Below, piece after piece: positions 1-8,816 of a stretch of 39,571 nt of DNA. Source of the stretch: an uncultured Lachnospiraceae bacterium (GTDB taxonomy: Bacteria > Bacillota > Clostridia > Lachnospirales > Lachnospiraceae); contig CACWJQ010000025.1 in the NCBI GenBank assembly GCA_902761225.1, forward strand, positions 1-39,571, in the 5' to 3' direction. Every line of letters starts with the position of its first letter. The first letter of the stretch is position 1. The position numbers and the translations under genes are program-made. The notes under the pieces were generated by a model, which did not search any database, was not told where the DNA came from, and worked only from the letters and a program-made list of their open reading frames with translations.

Positions 1-345
1 GAGCAGGCTGAATTTGACTATAAATGGACGCTGGAAGCGGTGAGCAACATAGTCGATAATGCCATTAAATATACAGAAAAGGGCGGTATCGACATATGCT
101 TCAAGTCCTCTGAGATGTTCTCCTGCATCAGCATTAAGGACACGGGCATAGGGATCGCAGAGGAGGATATCCCCAGGATCTTCGCACGTTTTGAACGTCT
201 TCAGTCATCACGTGATAAGGAAGGCGTCGGAATAGGATTATACCTTTCCAGAGAGATAATCCGGAATGAAGGCGGATATATAAAGGTCAATTCCAAAAAG
301 GGAGAAGGTACGGAGTTTCTCATCTATTTAAAAAAGACAGTCTGA
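1..345 (+). CDS. Sensor histidine kinase, C-terminal part (5' end outside window)
   Basis: The frame is open from the first base and ends in TGA at 343-345, so only the last 114 residues are present. They form a HATPase_c ATP-binding domain: an N-box (SNIVDNAIKYT), a G1 box (DTGIGIAEED), an F-box-like IFARFER and a G2 box (GVGIGLYLSREII). The sensor, membrane and phospho-acceptor parts lie upstream. The kinase is followed by an ABC ATPase and an FtsX permease. That order is typical of Firmicute peptide-sensing and detoxification modules, in which an OmpR-type regulator and kinase control the adjacent transporter. The regulator would be expected just upstream of the window. The role is inferred from context; the kinase identity is clear. 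Confidence 0.9.
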   Translation, partial: EQAEFDYKWTLEAVSNIVDNAIKYTEKGGIDICFKSSEMFSCISIKDTGIGIAEEDIPRIFARFERLQSSRDKEGVGIGLYLSREIIRNEGGYIKVNSKKGEGTEFLIYLKKTV

Positions 346-379
346 AATCTGTCAAAACTGTAAGAATCTTTTTTTCTCA

Positions 380-412
380 TGAAAGATTCCTGAAAGATTT
401 AAATGCGATACT
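380..412 (+). promoter_or_regulatory. Candidate response-regulator operator and extended -10 for the ABC operon
   Basis: TGAAAGATT occurs at 380-388 and again at 391-399, an 11-bp period. Direct repeats about one helical turn apart are typical of OmpR-family operators. Downstream, TGC-GATACT (404-412) fits an extended -10. No good -35 is present, as expected for an activated promoter. Part of the first repeat also forms an 8-bp inverted repeat (364-371 with 382-389). This is inference from sequence only. Confidence 0.45.
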
Positions 413-449
413 AAATGCGTGGAAAGGAAAGCCACGCATTTATTTTTTG
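413..449 (+). terminator. Intrinsic terminator after the histidine kinase gene
   Basis: A perfect 10-bp stem (413-422 with 432-441, AAATGCGTGG/CCACGCATTT) and a 9-nt loop are followed by a T-rich tract to 449. Only 19 bp separate it from the next start codon, which leaves no room for a promoter after the hairpin. The ABC genes must therefore use read-through or the promoter signal just upstream. Confidence 0.8.
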
Positions 450-468
450 AGATAACGAGGATGAAAAA

Positions 469-1149
469 ATGAGTATTTTATCAGCTAAGAATCTAATGAA
501 GGTATACGGACAGGGCGAAAATCAGGTAAAGGCTCTGAACGGAGTAAATCTTGAGGTTAATAAGGGAGAGTTCCTTGCCATCGTCGGAACATCGGGCAGC
601 GGCAAATCGACACTGCTTCATATGCTGGGGGGACTGGACAGACCTACATCGGGAGAGGTCATCGTGGACGGAAAGAATACCGCATCCCTTAAAGATGACG
701 AGCTGACCATATTCAGAAGAAGAAAGATCGGATTTGTATTCCAGGCATTTAACCTTGTTCCCGTGCTGAATGTATATGAAAACATCATTCTCCCCATCGA
801 GCTTGACGGAGAGAAGGTTGATAAAGAATTTGTCGAAGAGATAATCGATACCCTGATGCTCTCTGCCAAGAAGGAAGCCCTTCCCAACCAGCTGTCGGGA
901 GGCCAGCAGCAGAGAGTGGCCATAGCAAGAGCTCTTGCAAGCAGACCGGCCATTATTCTGGCGGATGAGCCCACCGGAAATCTTGATTCCAAGACAGGTC
1001 AGGATGTTCTGAGTCTTCTTAAAGTCTCTGCCGAGAAGTTTTCCCAGACACTTGTGATGATCACCCACAACGATGAGATAGCCCAGCTTGCAGATCGCGT
1101 AATAAGGATCGAAGACGGCAGGATCGTTTCCGAAAGTGAGAGGAGATAA
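469..1149 (+). CDS. ABC transporter ATP-binding protein, MacB/LolD/BceA type
   Basis: This 226-residue ATPase has a Walker A at residues 40-47 (GTSGSGKS), the signature [15 protein letters not shown], Walker B with the D-loop ([13 protein letters not shown]) and a switch histidine (MITHND). The GNLDS form is characteristic of ATPases that power FtsX-type permeases, which work as mechanotransmission machines or exporters rather than importers. The ATG at 469 follows a weak GAGG ribosome site. The permease gene starts 5 bp after the stop, so the two form one operon. With the kinase upstream it probably forms a Bce- or Mac-like antimicrobial-peptide or stress-response module. The substrate cannot be read from sequence. 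Confidence 0.93.
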   Translation: MSILSAKNLMKVYGQGENQVKALNGVNLEVNKGEFLAIVGTSGSGKSTLLHMLGGLDRPTSGEVIVDGKNTASLKDDELTIFRRRKIGFVFQAFNLVPVLNVYENIILPIELDGEKVDKEFVEEIIDTLMLSAKKEALPNQLSGGQQQRVAIARALASRPAIILADEPTGNLDSKTGQDVLSLLKVSAEKFSQTLVMITHNDEIAQLADRVIRIEDGRIVSESERR

Positions 1150-1154
1150 GAGTC

Positions 1155-3734
1155 ATGAAGGTCAATAACAAAAAATGTGTGCGCAAGATCGCCATGCGCT
1201 GCCTTATGGCAAATAAAAGACGCAATATCATCACCATCGCAGCCATTGTTCTGACAGCGATCCTTTTCACTACTCTTTTCACCATCGCTCTTTCAATGAA
1301 CGCTTCTTATGAAAAGAGCATCTTCAGACAGCTTGGAGGAAGCAATCACGCAACCTTTAAGGATCTTACGGACGAACAGGTTGAGGTACTTGAGGGAAAC
1401 GGTCTCATCAGAGCGTACGGAGTAAGGACCATTGCCGGTATCATTGATGAAGCCCCTTTTACCAAGCTGTCCGCAGAGGTCAGCTACATGGATGACAACT
1501 GTGCGGAGTGGAGCTTTATAAAGCTCGAAGAAGGACATATGCCGCAGGCCTATAACGAGGTCATAATGGATACCGAGTCACTCAGGCTCCTCGGGGCAGA
1601 ACCCGTACTCGGCCGGGAGATAGAGCTCTCTTTTGGTATTAACGGGATCTCAGAGCCTGAAGCAAAGGTTACCGATACCTTCGTACTGGCAGGATATTGG
1701 GAGTATGATCCCCTATGCCCCGCACATTTTATAAATGTATCAAAGGATTATATCGATGATTTCAGCAGGATCACTCTCGAAAGAGGATATGATCCCTTAA
1801 GAACAGACCTCAATGTAATGTTTTCATCATCCTTTAACGTGGAGGGAAAGATGGGTTTTACTTCGGAAGATTCCAAAAGTGAGGATTATGTAAGATTTGG
1901 TATCAATCCCGGATTCACAATGACCGGTATCTCCGGCGATCTTTCCATAGAGATGATCCTCCCGATCCTTGTATTCGGACTTCTTGTGGTATTTACCGGA
2001 TACCTTATCATCTATAACGTATTCCAGATCTCTGTCGCATCAGATATCCGCTTTTACGGTCTGTTAAAGACCATCGGAACCACCGGCAGGCAGCTTAAGA
2101 GGGTCATCAGGGATCAGGCTCTGGTACTTTGCACAATAGGCATTCCCCTCGGACTTCTTCTTGGCTACGGTCTGGGTGCCGTTCTGACCCCCGCAGTTTT
2201 AAAGACCACCACCATTTCTCTGAACTCCCTTACCGTAAGCACTTCACCCGTGATCTTTATCGGCGCTGCGATATTTGAAATAGTGACGGTACTTATCTCT
2301 GTATCAAAGCCCGGACGCATGGCAGGAAAGGTATCTCCCGTAGAGGCTTTAAGATACACCGAAGGCAGTGATATCCGTAAAAAGAAAAAGACCACAAGAG
2401 GAGCAAAGGTCACCGGAATGGCATTTGCCAATATGGAAAGAAACAAAAAGAAGACCGTACTGGTATTCGTTTCCATCGCACTGTCACTTGTGATCCTGAA
2501 TGCGGTATATCTCTTTGTGGGAGGATTTGACAGTGAAAAGTGGCTTGATACGGAAGTATATTCAGACTTCCTGGTGGGAAATGTGGACTACTTCAAATTC
2601 CAGGGCGCAGGAAATAATCCGCTTGATATCAGGGAGATCGAAGAGATAAAGGAAAATATTACCGTAGAAGAAGGGGGCTTTGCATATGATGTTGCCGGGA
2701 TCCCTCTCATCAAGGTAGATGACCGGGCATATGACGAATTTGTGGCAAAGCTTGGCGGAGTCTATGGTCTTGCAAATGATGCCGGAGACGGAATGCACTA
2801 CATTGACTGCAAGGCAGAGGCTATGGATGAATATCTTGTTGATAAGATCAGGGTGTATGAAGGAGACGCTTCGCTTCTTAATGACGCAGACGGAAGGTAT
2901 ATTGCGATCATCACACATGCGGATGAATACGGAAATCTGTACCTTGATGAAAATGCTCCGAAGATAGGAGATACACTGACCTTTGCGGTTGCTGAGGAGG
3001 TCGAAGTCATACAGGATGCAGCCGGTGGAAGGATCGGATTCAACGGTCTTAAGGAAAGTGAGTTCACAGTCTGCGCTTATGTAGGCGTTCCCACGGCGAT
3101 CGGCCCCAGAAGAGGAAGCTATGCTTATGATGTGGTGCTTGGAAGCGGTGCATTAAGGGAAGCGATGGGTGATACTATGGTCCCCATGTTCTATGCCTTC
3201 GATACTCCCTCCATGGAGGAAGAGTTAAGAGCGGAAGCGTTCCTGAGCAATTACTGCGAAAATACATCGGGACTGATTGAATATGAGAGCAAAGCCTCAA
3301 AGAGAGGGGAGTTTGAAAACTTTAAGAATATGTTCGCTCTTCTGGGCGGGGTGCTCTGTCTGGTGATCGGATTTGTGGGAGTGCTTAATTTCCTGAATAC
3401 GGTTATGGCAGGCATCATCTCAAGAAAGAACGAGCTGGCTGTTATGCAGGCCATCGGCATGACAGGAAAGCAGGTAAAGGAGATGCTCATGACAGAGGGC
3501 CTCATCTATACGGTGGGTTCCGGCATCATAGCTCTTGTACTCTCACTGGTATTTACCCCCATTATCAACTTTGCATGTGAAGATATGTTCTGGTTTTATT
3601 CGGGTCATGTCTCGGTAATGCCCTTTGTATACGTAATGCCGGTCATAGCAGTTCTCGGAGTGCTGGTCCCCCTGATCGCATACCGCAATCTGTCCAGGGC
3701 AAGCATCGTAGAGAGAATACGTGAGATAGGATAA
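1155..3734 (+). CDS. ABC transporter permease with two FtsX domains
   Basis: The 859-residue integral membrane protein has an N-terminal membrane helix at about 24-47, an outer domain of about 210 residues and a first FtsX bundle at about 266-390. A second anchor helix lies at 434-456, followed by a second outer domain of about 270 residues and a C-terminal FtsX bundle from about 725 to the end. This duplicated layout is common in Firmicute FtsX permeases and is longer than BceB (about 650 residues). The ribosome site AGGAG sits at the end of the ATPase gene. The large outer domains are the likely place where a peptide or lipid substrate is recognised. I infer function from architecture only. 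Confidence 0.92.
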   Translation: MKVNNKKCVRKIAMRCLMANKRRNIITIAAIVLTAILFTTLFTIALSMNASYEKSIFRQLGGSNHATFKDLTDEQVEVLEGNGLIRAYGVRTIAGIIDEAPFTKLSAEVSYMDDNCAEWSFIKLEEGHMPQAYNEVIMDTESLRLLGAEPVLGREIELSFGINGISEPEAKVTDTFVLAGYWEYDPLCPAHFINVSKDYIDDFSRITLERGYDPLRTDLNVMFSSSFNVEGKMGFTSEDSKSEDYVRFGINPGFTMTGISGDLSIEMILPILVFGLLVVFTGYLIIYNVFQISVASDIRFYGLLKTIGTTGRQLKRVIRDQALVLCTIGIPLGLLLGYGLGAVLTPAVLKTTTISLNSLTVSTSPVIFIGAAIFEIVTVLISVSKPGRMAGKVSPVEALRYTEGSDIRKKKKTTRGAKVTGMAFANMERNKKKTVLVFVSIALSLVILNAVYLFVGGFDSEKWLDTEVYSDFLVGNVDYFKFQGAGNNPLDIREIEEIKENITVEEGGFAYDVAGIPLIKVDDRAYDEFVAKLGGVYGLANDAGDGMHYIDCKAEAMDEYLVDKIRVYEGDASLLNDADGRYIAIITHADEYGNLYLDENAPKIGDTLTFAVAEEVEVIQDAAGGRIGFNGLKESEFTVCAYVGVPTAIGPRRGSYAYDVVLGSGALREAMGDTMVPMFYAFDTPSMEEELRAEAFLSNYCENTSGLIEYESKASKRGEFENFKNMFALLGGVLCLVIGFVGVLNFLNTVMAGIISRKNELAVMQAIGMTGKQVKEMLMTEGLIYTVGSGIIALVLSLVFTPIINFACEDMFWFYSGHVSVMPFVYVMPVIAVLGVLVPLIAYRNLSRASIVERIREIG

Positions 3735-3746
3735 GCGCTGAATTGT

Positions 3747-3775
3747 TTGAGGGCATGAGGGACTGATGATATAAT
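3747..3775 (+). promoter_or_regulatory. Promoter for the hybrid kinase-cyclase pair
   Basis: TTGAGG (3747-3752), a 17-bp spacer and TATAAT (3770-3775) make a near-consensus sigma-A promoter. TGA directly before TATAAT gives an extended -10. Transcription would begin near 3782. That falls exactly on the first possible ATG and argues for the second ATG at 3803 as the real start. Confidence 0.7.
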
Positions 3776-3802
3776 GTTGTCATGAAAACCTTAAGAGGGA
3801 AG

Positions 3803-6496
3803 ATGACAATCCTTATAGTCCTGGTAGTCATGGGCAGCTCGATACTGCTTTCATTTATCAGCTACCAGAGAGCCAAGAGCAGCCTCGTGTCCCAGCTGGA
3901 GGATAACTATGCTGCTTCGGCTCAGAAGTATGCCCTCGAACTGACGGCATGGGTGAGCACCAATGCAACCATAATAGATACTCTTGCCGCTGAGATAGCC
4001 GTTAACGGGATTACTTTTAAAGGATATGACGAATTCCATTCATATCTCGAAAGAAGTAATGAGCTTCTCAATAAAAACGGATATGTCTATGATGTCTACT
4101 TCACATACCCGGACAATTATATGGTATGTGCTTCGGACTTTCTTGCTGACGGAACAGTTGACTTTGTTCATGAAAGAGAGTGGTATACCACCTCTGCACT
4201 GACGGGTGAACTGTTCTTTTCGACTCCTTATCTTGATTCGGATACGTTAAAACCAATAATCACTATTTCCAAGGCTGTTTACAAGGATGGAGAGCTCCTG
4301 GGCGTACTTGCTGCGGATATTTTTGTGGATGTTCTGGTTGATATGGTCAGCAAGGTGGATGCGGGAGTAAACAGCTACGCTTTTCTGCTGGATCATAACA
4401 TGCATGTCATTACTCACCCGGACAGCGCCTATGATTACCCGGATAAGCCAATAGGCATCATGGATGCTCCGGATTCGCCTTATCAGTCCCTTGTGGACAG
4501 TATCAGATCGGGTGCTGACGGAATGGTGTTCGTGGATGATTATGACGGTACCGTGAGAGGAATAGTCTCTGCGGAGATGATCAACACCGGATGGTATGTA
4601 TGCCTGGCAACCGACAGAAAAGAGCTGGAGAAGAGCGTGGCGTCACTGATGAGAGGATTTGTGATCGCAGCAGGCGTTGCGATCCTTATCGGAGTTGCGA
4701 TGGCAGTATTTCTTGCAAGGGTTCTGGACCAGCTCAGCAGTAAAGAGCAGGAATACCGCCAGGAGGTTTTAAGGCTTGAAAAGCAGGCCGCGGATGAAGC
4801 CAGCGAAGCCAAGAGCCGGTTCCTTGCGGATATGTCACACGAGATACGTACTCCCATCAACACTATCATCGGTATGAATGAGATGATATTAAGGGAGACG
4901 GATAACAGGGATATAATGGGATATTCCAGAAATATCAAGCAATCCGGCAATAACCTGCTTCAGCTGATCAACGGCATACTGGATTTTTCCAAGATAGAAG
5001 ACGGGAAAATGGAGATCGTTCCCGTAAAATACAATGTTGCGTCCCAGATGACATATCTCATCAATTCAATTTCCGAGCGTGCTTCGGCTAAGAATCTTGA
5101 ACTTATCGCCGATATCGATCCCGGTATCCCCACCGGGCTGTTCGGCGATGACACCCGTATCAACCAGGTTCTCACCAATCTCCTTACAAACGCGGTCAAA
5201 TATACCGAAAAGGGTTCGGTGACTTTACGTGTAACAGAGCTTTCCAGACAGGATGAAAACATTGTCATCCGGTATGAGATAGCCGATACCGGTATAGGTA
5301 TCAGGCAGGAGGATATGCAGAGGCTTTTTGAATCCTTCGAAAGACTCGATGTTGTAAGGAACCGGAATATCGAGGGAACGGGTCTTGGAATGACCATAAC
5401 CAGAAGGCTTCTGGAGCTGATGGGAAGTGAACTGAAGGTGGATAGCACCTATGGAAAGGGAAGTACATTTTCCTTCGAGCTTTCTCAGAGGATAGAAGAT
5501 ACCGCCCCCATAGGTGATTATCGCAAGACGGCGGAAAGCACGGAATCCGGCCCGTCCTATAAGGAATCCTTCCACGCTCCGGATGCAAGGATCCTGGTGG
5601 TTGATGACACAAAACTGAATATTTTTGTTGTGGAGAATCTCCTGAAAAAGACGGGACTTGTGATAGATACTGCAGTTAACGGAAATGATGCAATAGCCCT
5701 TGCGGGTGAGAATGACTATGATGTCATATTGATGGATCAGAGAATGCCCGGTATGGATGGAACTGAAGCAATGCAGAGGATAAGGGCGCATGAGACCGTT
5801 ACAGGTAAGAGAACTCCCATAATCTGTCTTACTGCGGATGTGATAAGCGGAGCCCGTGAGAGATATATAGAGCAGGGGTTCGATGATTATCTTACAAAAC
5901 CCATCGATGGTACAGAGCTTGAGAAGATGCTCATCAGATATCTTCCCGGGGAAAAGGTTGAGAAGACACAGGTTCAGATAACCGCACCTTCGGGCGAAAG
6001 CTCTCTGAAGACGGGACTGTTTGGGGAACTGGAATCAGCAGGCGTTGATACCTCCAGGGGGCTTTCCTACAGTGCGGGAGACGAGGCAATGTACATAGAT
6101 GTCCTTAAGGCATATGCAGGCGAGGGCAGCACAAGAGTACAGAAGCTTGAAGACTGTCTTGCATTTGAAAATCTTAAGGATTACGGAATATATATCCATG
6201 CTCTCAAGAGCAGTTCAAGGACCATCGGGGCTGCGGGATTGTCGGATATTGCAGCTAAGCTTGAAGCTGCGGCAAAAGATGGTAATATGAAGGTTATAAG
6301 ATCCTGCCACGAGGATGCCATGGAAAAATACCGGAAGATCGTTGCCGTGATCAGGAATAATACCGGAGAAGCGTCAGGGATAAATGGCGGCGAAGGCTCC
6401 GGTGAAGGTGATGAACAGGAGATCTTTGAATTTTATCCAGAGGGAATGCCGGCAAAGAGATTAGATCATGAGCGTAGTATCACTTACCATAAGTAA
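3803..6496 (+). CDS. Hybrid sensor histidine kinase with REC and Hpt domains
   Basis: Numbering is from the ATG at 3803 (897 residues). A membrane helix (about 1-22) and an outer double-Cache-like domain (to about 285) are followed by a second helix (about 286-306). Then come a HisKA domain with His346 in MSHEIRTP, a HATPase domain (N-box NLLTNAVKYT), a receiver domain with Asp645 in LMDQRMPG, and a C-terminal Hpt domain with His799 in IHALKSSS. All four phosphorelay sites are present. The ATG at 3782 is in frame but would sit on the predicted transcription start with no ribosome site. The one at 3803 has AAGAGGG just upstream. The gene overlaps the next by 29 bp, so the pair is probably co-translated. 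The Hpt output should pass phosphate to a regulator not seen here. Confidence 0.93.
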   Translation: MTILIVLVVMGSSILLSFISYQRAKSSLVSQLEDNYAASAQKYALELTAWVSTNATIIDTLAAEIAVNGITFKGYDEFHSYLERSNELLNKNGYVYDVYFTYPDNYMVCASDFLADGTVDFVHEREWYTTSALTGELFFSTPYLDSDTLKPIITISKAVYKDGELLGVLAADIFVDVLVDMVSKVDAGVNSYAFLLDHNMHVITHPDSAYDYPDKPIGIMDAPDSPYQSLVDSIRSGADGMVFVDDYDGTVRGIVSAEMINTGWYVCLATDRKELEKSVASLMRGFVIAAGVAILIGVAMAVFLARVLDQLSSKEQEYRQEVLRLEKQAADEASEAKSRFLADMSHEIRTPINTIIGMNEMILRETDNRDIMGYSRNIKQSGNNLLQLINGILDFSKIEDGKMEIVPVKYNVASQMTYLINSISERASAKNLELIADIDPGIPTGLFGDDTRINQVLTNLLTNAVKYTEKGSVTLRVTELSRQDENIVIRYEIADTGIGIRQEDMQRLFESFERLDVVRNRNIEGTGLGMTITRRLLELMGSELKVDSTYGKGSTFSFELSQRIEDTAPIGDYRKTAESTESGPSYKESFHAPDARILVVDDTKLNIFVVENLLKKTGLVIDTAVNGNDAIALAGENDYDVILMDQRMPGMDGTEAMQRIRAHETVTGKRTPIICLTADVISGARERYIEQGFDDYLTKPIDGTELEKMLIRYLPGEKVEKTQVQITAPSGESSLKTGLFGELESAGVDTSRGLSYSAGDEAMYIDVLKAYAGEGSTRVQKLEDCLAFENLKDYGIYIHALKSSSRTIGAAGLSDIAAKLEAAAKDGNMKVIRSCHEDAMEKYRKIVAVIRNNTGEASGINGGEGSGEGDEQEIFEFYPEGMPAKRLDHERSITYHK

Positions 6497-7961
6497 TTAC
6501 ATAATGATAGCGGAGATCCTGGGATTATGGGTAATGCTTGATTCCAACGTTCATCTGAAAAAGAGAACGATCACCGCAACCCGTATCGTTATAATCCTGA
6601 TATTTACAGAGGCTGTATTCTGGGCGGTCGAAAGGTGGACCAGGGAGATCGGTTACCTGACATGGACCAGGATCATCCTTACTCCCACCATTTATCTGCT
6701 GCATCCGATAATAGTGCTGGGGATAATGGATATGGCGGAGTATCTGAAGAAGAACAGATTCCTCGTCTATCTTCCCGTTCTCATAAGTGCTCCCCTTCTG
6801 TACACATCACAGTGGACGCATCTGTTTTACTGGTTCGACGAGAACAACCTGTATATCGGCGCAGACAGTATTCTGAGGTATTACCCGTATTTCCTCTTCT
6901 TATTGTATGTTCTCCTGTTCATCGGCGCATTTACTGCCAGATATGCGATGTACGGAACCACGGAGAGAAGGGGCATCCTGATAAGTCTGGTCGCAGCGGC
7001 CATCGGTGTTATCCTGCACATTATATTTGAGATAGATGTGGACTACAGCACTCTTTTCGCATCACTACTGCTCATCTACTATCTGTCACTTTATGTTCTT
7101 ACGGCCAAGGAGGATACCCTGACCCATCTGCTGAACCGCCAGTGTTACTACGCTGATTCGGAAAACCTCAAGGAGCAGATCACGGCAGTTGTATCGGTGG
7201 ATATGAACGATCTTAAGAAGATCAATGATACCCAGGGACATGACGCGGGGGACAAGGCGCTGGTGACGGTTGCGGAATGTCTTACAAAAGGCAGGGTCAG
7301 AAATAAAAAGGTGTACCGCATAGGCGGAGATGAGTACGCTGTCTTCTACATGGGTAAGACCGAAGATGATGTTAAAAAGGACATTGAGCAGATGCGGGGT
7401 GAACTCGCCAAGACTCCCTATGTATGTGCCTTCGGTTATGAGATGGTCAGGGATAAGGATGTTGAGAAGGCCATGCTTGTGGCCGATCGTGAGATGTACA
7501 GCAACAAAGCCAGGATCAAGAAGTCCAGAGAGAAGAAGATCACAGCTCACAGGGAAGCTACCATCAGGGTTATGCATGAAGCACTTGGATCCGGCATGTG
7601 GAGTATGGAATTTGATGAAGACGGAACGATGACTTCTGTTGACTGGAGTCCCGAATTCAGGAAGATGATCGGATATACTGACGAGAATGACTTCCCCAAT
7701 AAGCTGGAATCCTGGTCTGATCTCCTTCACCCCGATGATAAGGAAGCGGTTCTTAAGGAATTCAACGATACCATAGCCGATTATTCCGGAGAGAGGAACT
7801 ACGATGTTGAGTACCGGCTCAAGGTGAAAAGCGGTGAGTGGAGATGGTTCCACGCCATCGGAAGACTGCTCAGATATGAAAACGGATCTCCCATGTCATA
7901 TGTGGGGATGTTCGTGGACATTACGGATCAGAAGAAGGATTATGACAAAAGTCATATCTAA
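6468..7961 (+). CDS. Membrane diguanylate cyclase with C-terminal PAS domain
   Basis: The 497-residue protein opens with about seven membrane helices (residues about 8-215, a MASE- or 7TM-like sensor). A GGDEF domain follows (about 215-350) and then a PAS_3/PAC domain (about 365-490) that ends in DITDQKK. The active-site signature is GGDEY at 286-290, with the metal/substrate block VSVDMNDLKKIND upstream, so synthesis of c-di-GMP is likely. The inhibitory RxxD site is absent: the positions carry Val and Lys. A PAS domain after the GGDEF with nothing beyond it is the reverse of the usual order. The start overlaps the kinase gene by 29 bp and has only a weak ribosome site. No EAL or PilZ gene is nearby. 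Confidence 0.9.
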   Translation: MSVVSLTISNYIMIAEILGLWVMLDSNVHLKKRTITATRIVIILIFTEAVFWAVERWTREIGYLTWTRIILTPTIYLLHPIIVLGIMDMAEYLKKNRFLVYLPVLISAPLLYTSQWTHLFYWFDENNLYIGADSILRYYPYFLFLLYVLLFIGAFTARYAMYGTTERRGILISLVAAAIGVILHIIFEIDVDYSTLFASLLLIYYLSLYVLTAKEDTLTHLLNRQCYYADSENLKEQITAVVSVDMNDLKKINDTQGHDAGDKALVTVAECLTKGRVRNKKVYRIGGDEYAVFYMGKTEDDVKKDIEQMRGELAKTPYVCAFGYEMVRDKDVEKAMLVADREMYSNKARIKKSREKKITAHREATIRVMHEALGSGMWSMEFDEDGTMTSVDWSPEFRKMIGYTDENDFPNKLESWSDLLHPDDKEAVLKEFNDTIADYSGERNYDVEYRLKVKSGEWRWFHAIGRLLRYENGSPMSYVGMFVDITDQKKDYDKSHI

Positions 7962-8001
7962 AACAGGTCTTTTTTCACTACAATCATAAAAAGGCAATCA
8001 A

Positions 8002-8007
8002 TATAAT
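8002..8007 (+). promoter_or_regulatory. -10 element for the LnrLMN-like exporter operon
   Basis: A perfect TATAAT lies 2 bp before a terminator-like hairpin. The -35 region (7979-7984) is poor, so an activator such as the LuxR-type regulator encoded by this operon may be needed. The start of transcription (about 8014) would fall inside the first arm of the hairpin. Confidence 0.5.
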
Positions 8008-8008
8008 G

Positions 8009-8050
8009 AGTGTGTCAGGTGAGATGATCATCCGGCACACTTATTTTTTC
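8009..8050 (+). terminator. Terminator-like hairpin between the cyclase and exporter genes
   Basis: AGTGTGTC (8009-8016) pairs with GGCACACT (8034-8041), counting one G-T pair. The stem is extended inward by GG/CC after a bulge, and a T-rich tract follows. The ribosome site AAGGAG begins directly after it (8051). It should stop read-through from the cyclase gene. Confidence 0.75.
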
Positions 8051-8063
8051 AAGGAGATATTAA

Positions 8064-8816
8064 ATGGGAACGATATTGAAAACTGTGGATCTTACCAAGA
8101 AATATGATGGCAGGATCGTTGTTGATAATCTGAATCTGTCTATTGAGGAAGGAGAGATATTCGGGCTCCTTGGACCAAACGGCGCCGGAAAGAGCACTAC
8201 CATGAACATGATCTGTGGGATCGTAAAGCCGACTCTCGGAGAGGTGGAGTTTCGGGGGAAGGATTTTGAAAAGCACCGCAAGGAACTGACCAGGGAACTT
8301 GGATACATACCCCAGGAGCTTGCGATCCACGGAAACCTCAAGGCCTGGGAGAATGTGGAGCTGTTCACTTCGCTTTATGGCATAAGGGGCGCGGAGCTGA
8401 AGAAAAGGATCGATGAATCGCTGGAGTATGTGGGACTGCTTGAGAAGAAGAACGATTTTGCCAGAACATTTTCAGGCGGTATGAAGAGGCGCCTTAACAT
8501 AGCCTGTGCGATAGGTCATCATCCGGATCTCCTCATATTCGATGAACCCACGGTTGGTATCGATCCACAGTCCAGAAACTTTATCCTTGATAAGATCAAG
8601 GAATCTAACAAAAACGGTGCAACGGTGATCTACACAAGCCACTATATGGAGGAGGTTGAGGCCATATGTACCAAGATCGCCATCATGGATAACGGCAGGA
8701 TCATCGCAACGGGTACGAGCGAAGAACTTAAGAAAATGGTGGTGGAGGATACTTCGTCCATCACACTTGAAGAGGTGTTCCTTACACTTACGGGAAAGAA
8801 GCTGAGGGATCATTAA
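8064..8816 (+). CDS. ABC-2 type exporter ATP-binding protein (LnrL-like)
   Basis: The 250-residue ATPase has Walker A at 37-45 (GPNGAGKST), the signature FSGGMKRRL, Walker B LLIFDEPTVGIDP and the switch histidine in TSHYMEEVE. These are features of drug- and lipid-export ATPases of the ABC-2 (DrrA/CcmA) class. AAGGAG precedes the ATG at a good distance. The next gene begins at the base after the stop. Together with two permeases, a NarL-type kinase and a LuxR-type regulator it reproduces the gene content of Bacillus LnrLMN/LnrJK, which resists linear polyene antibiotics. The actual substrate here is unknown. Confidence 0.93.
   Translation: MGTILKTVDLTKKYDGRIVVDNLNLSIEEGEIFGLLGPNGAGKSTTMNMICGIVKPTLGEVEFRGKDFEKHRKELTRELGYIPQELAIHGNLKAWENVELFTSLYGIRGAELKKRIDESLEYVGLLEKKNDFARTFSGGMKRRLNIACAIGHHPDLLIFDEPTVGIDPQSRNFILDKIKESNKNGATVIYTSHYMEEVEAICTKIAIMDNGRIIATGTSEELKKMVVEDTSSITLEEVFLTLTGKKLRDH

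Noticed and set aside
493-1068. Long minus-strand open frame opposite the first ABC ATPase
   Set aside because: It lies wholly inside a gene with intact ABC motifs, has no ribosome site and shows no recognisable domain. It is a shadow frame.
7086-7853. 255-codon minus-strand frame opposite the diguanylate cyclase
   Set aside because: The plus-strand frame carries the GGDEF and PAS domains; the reverse frame has no motif or start signal.
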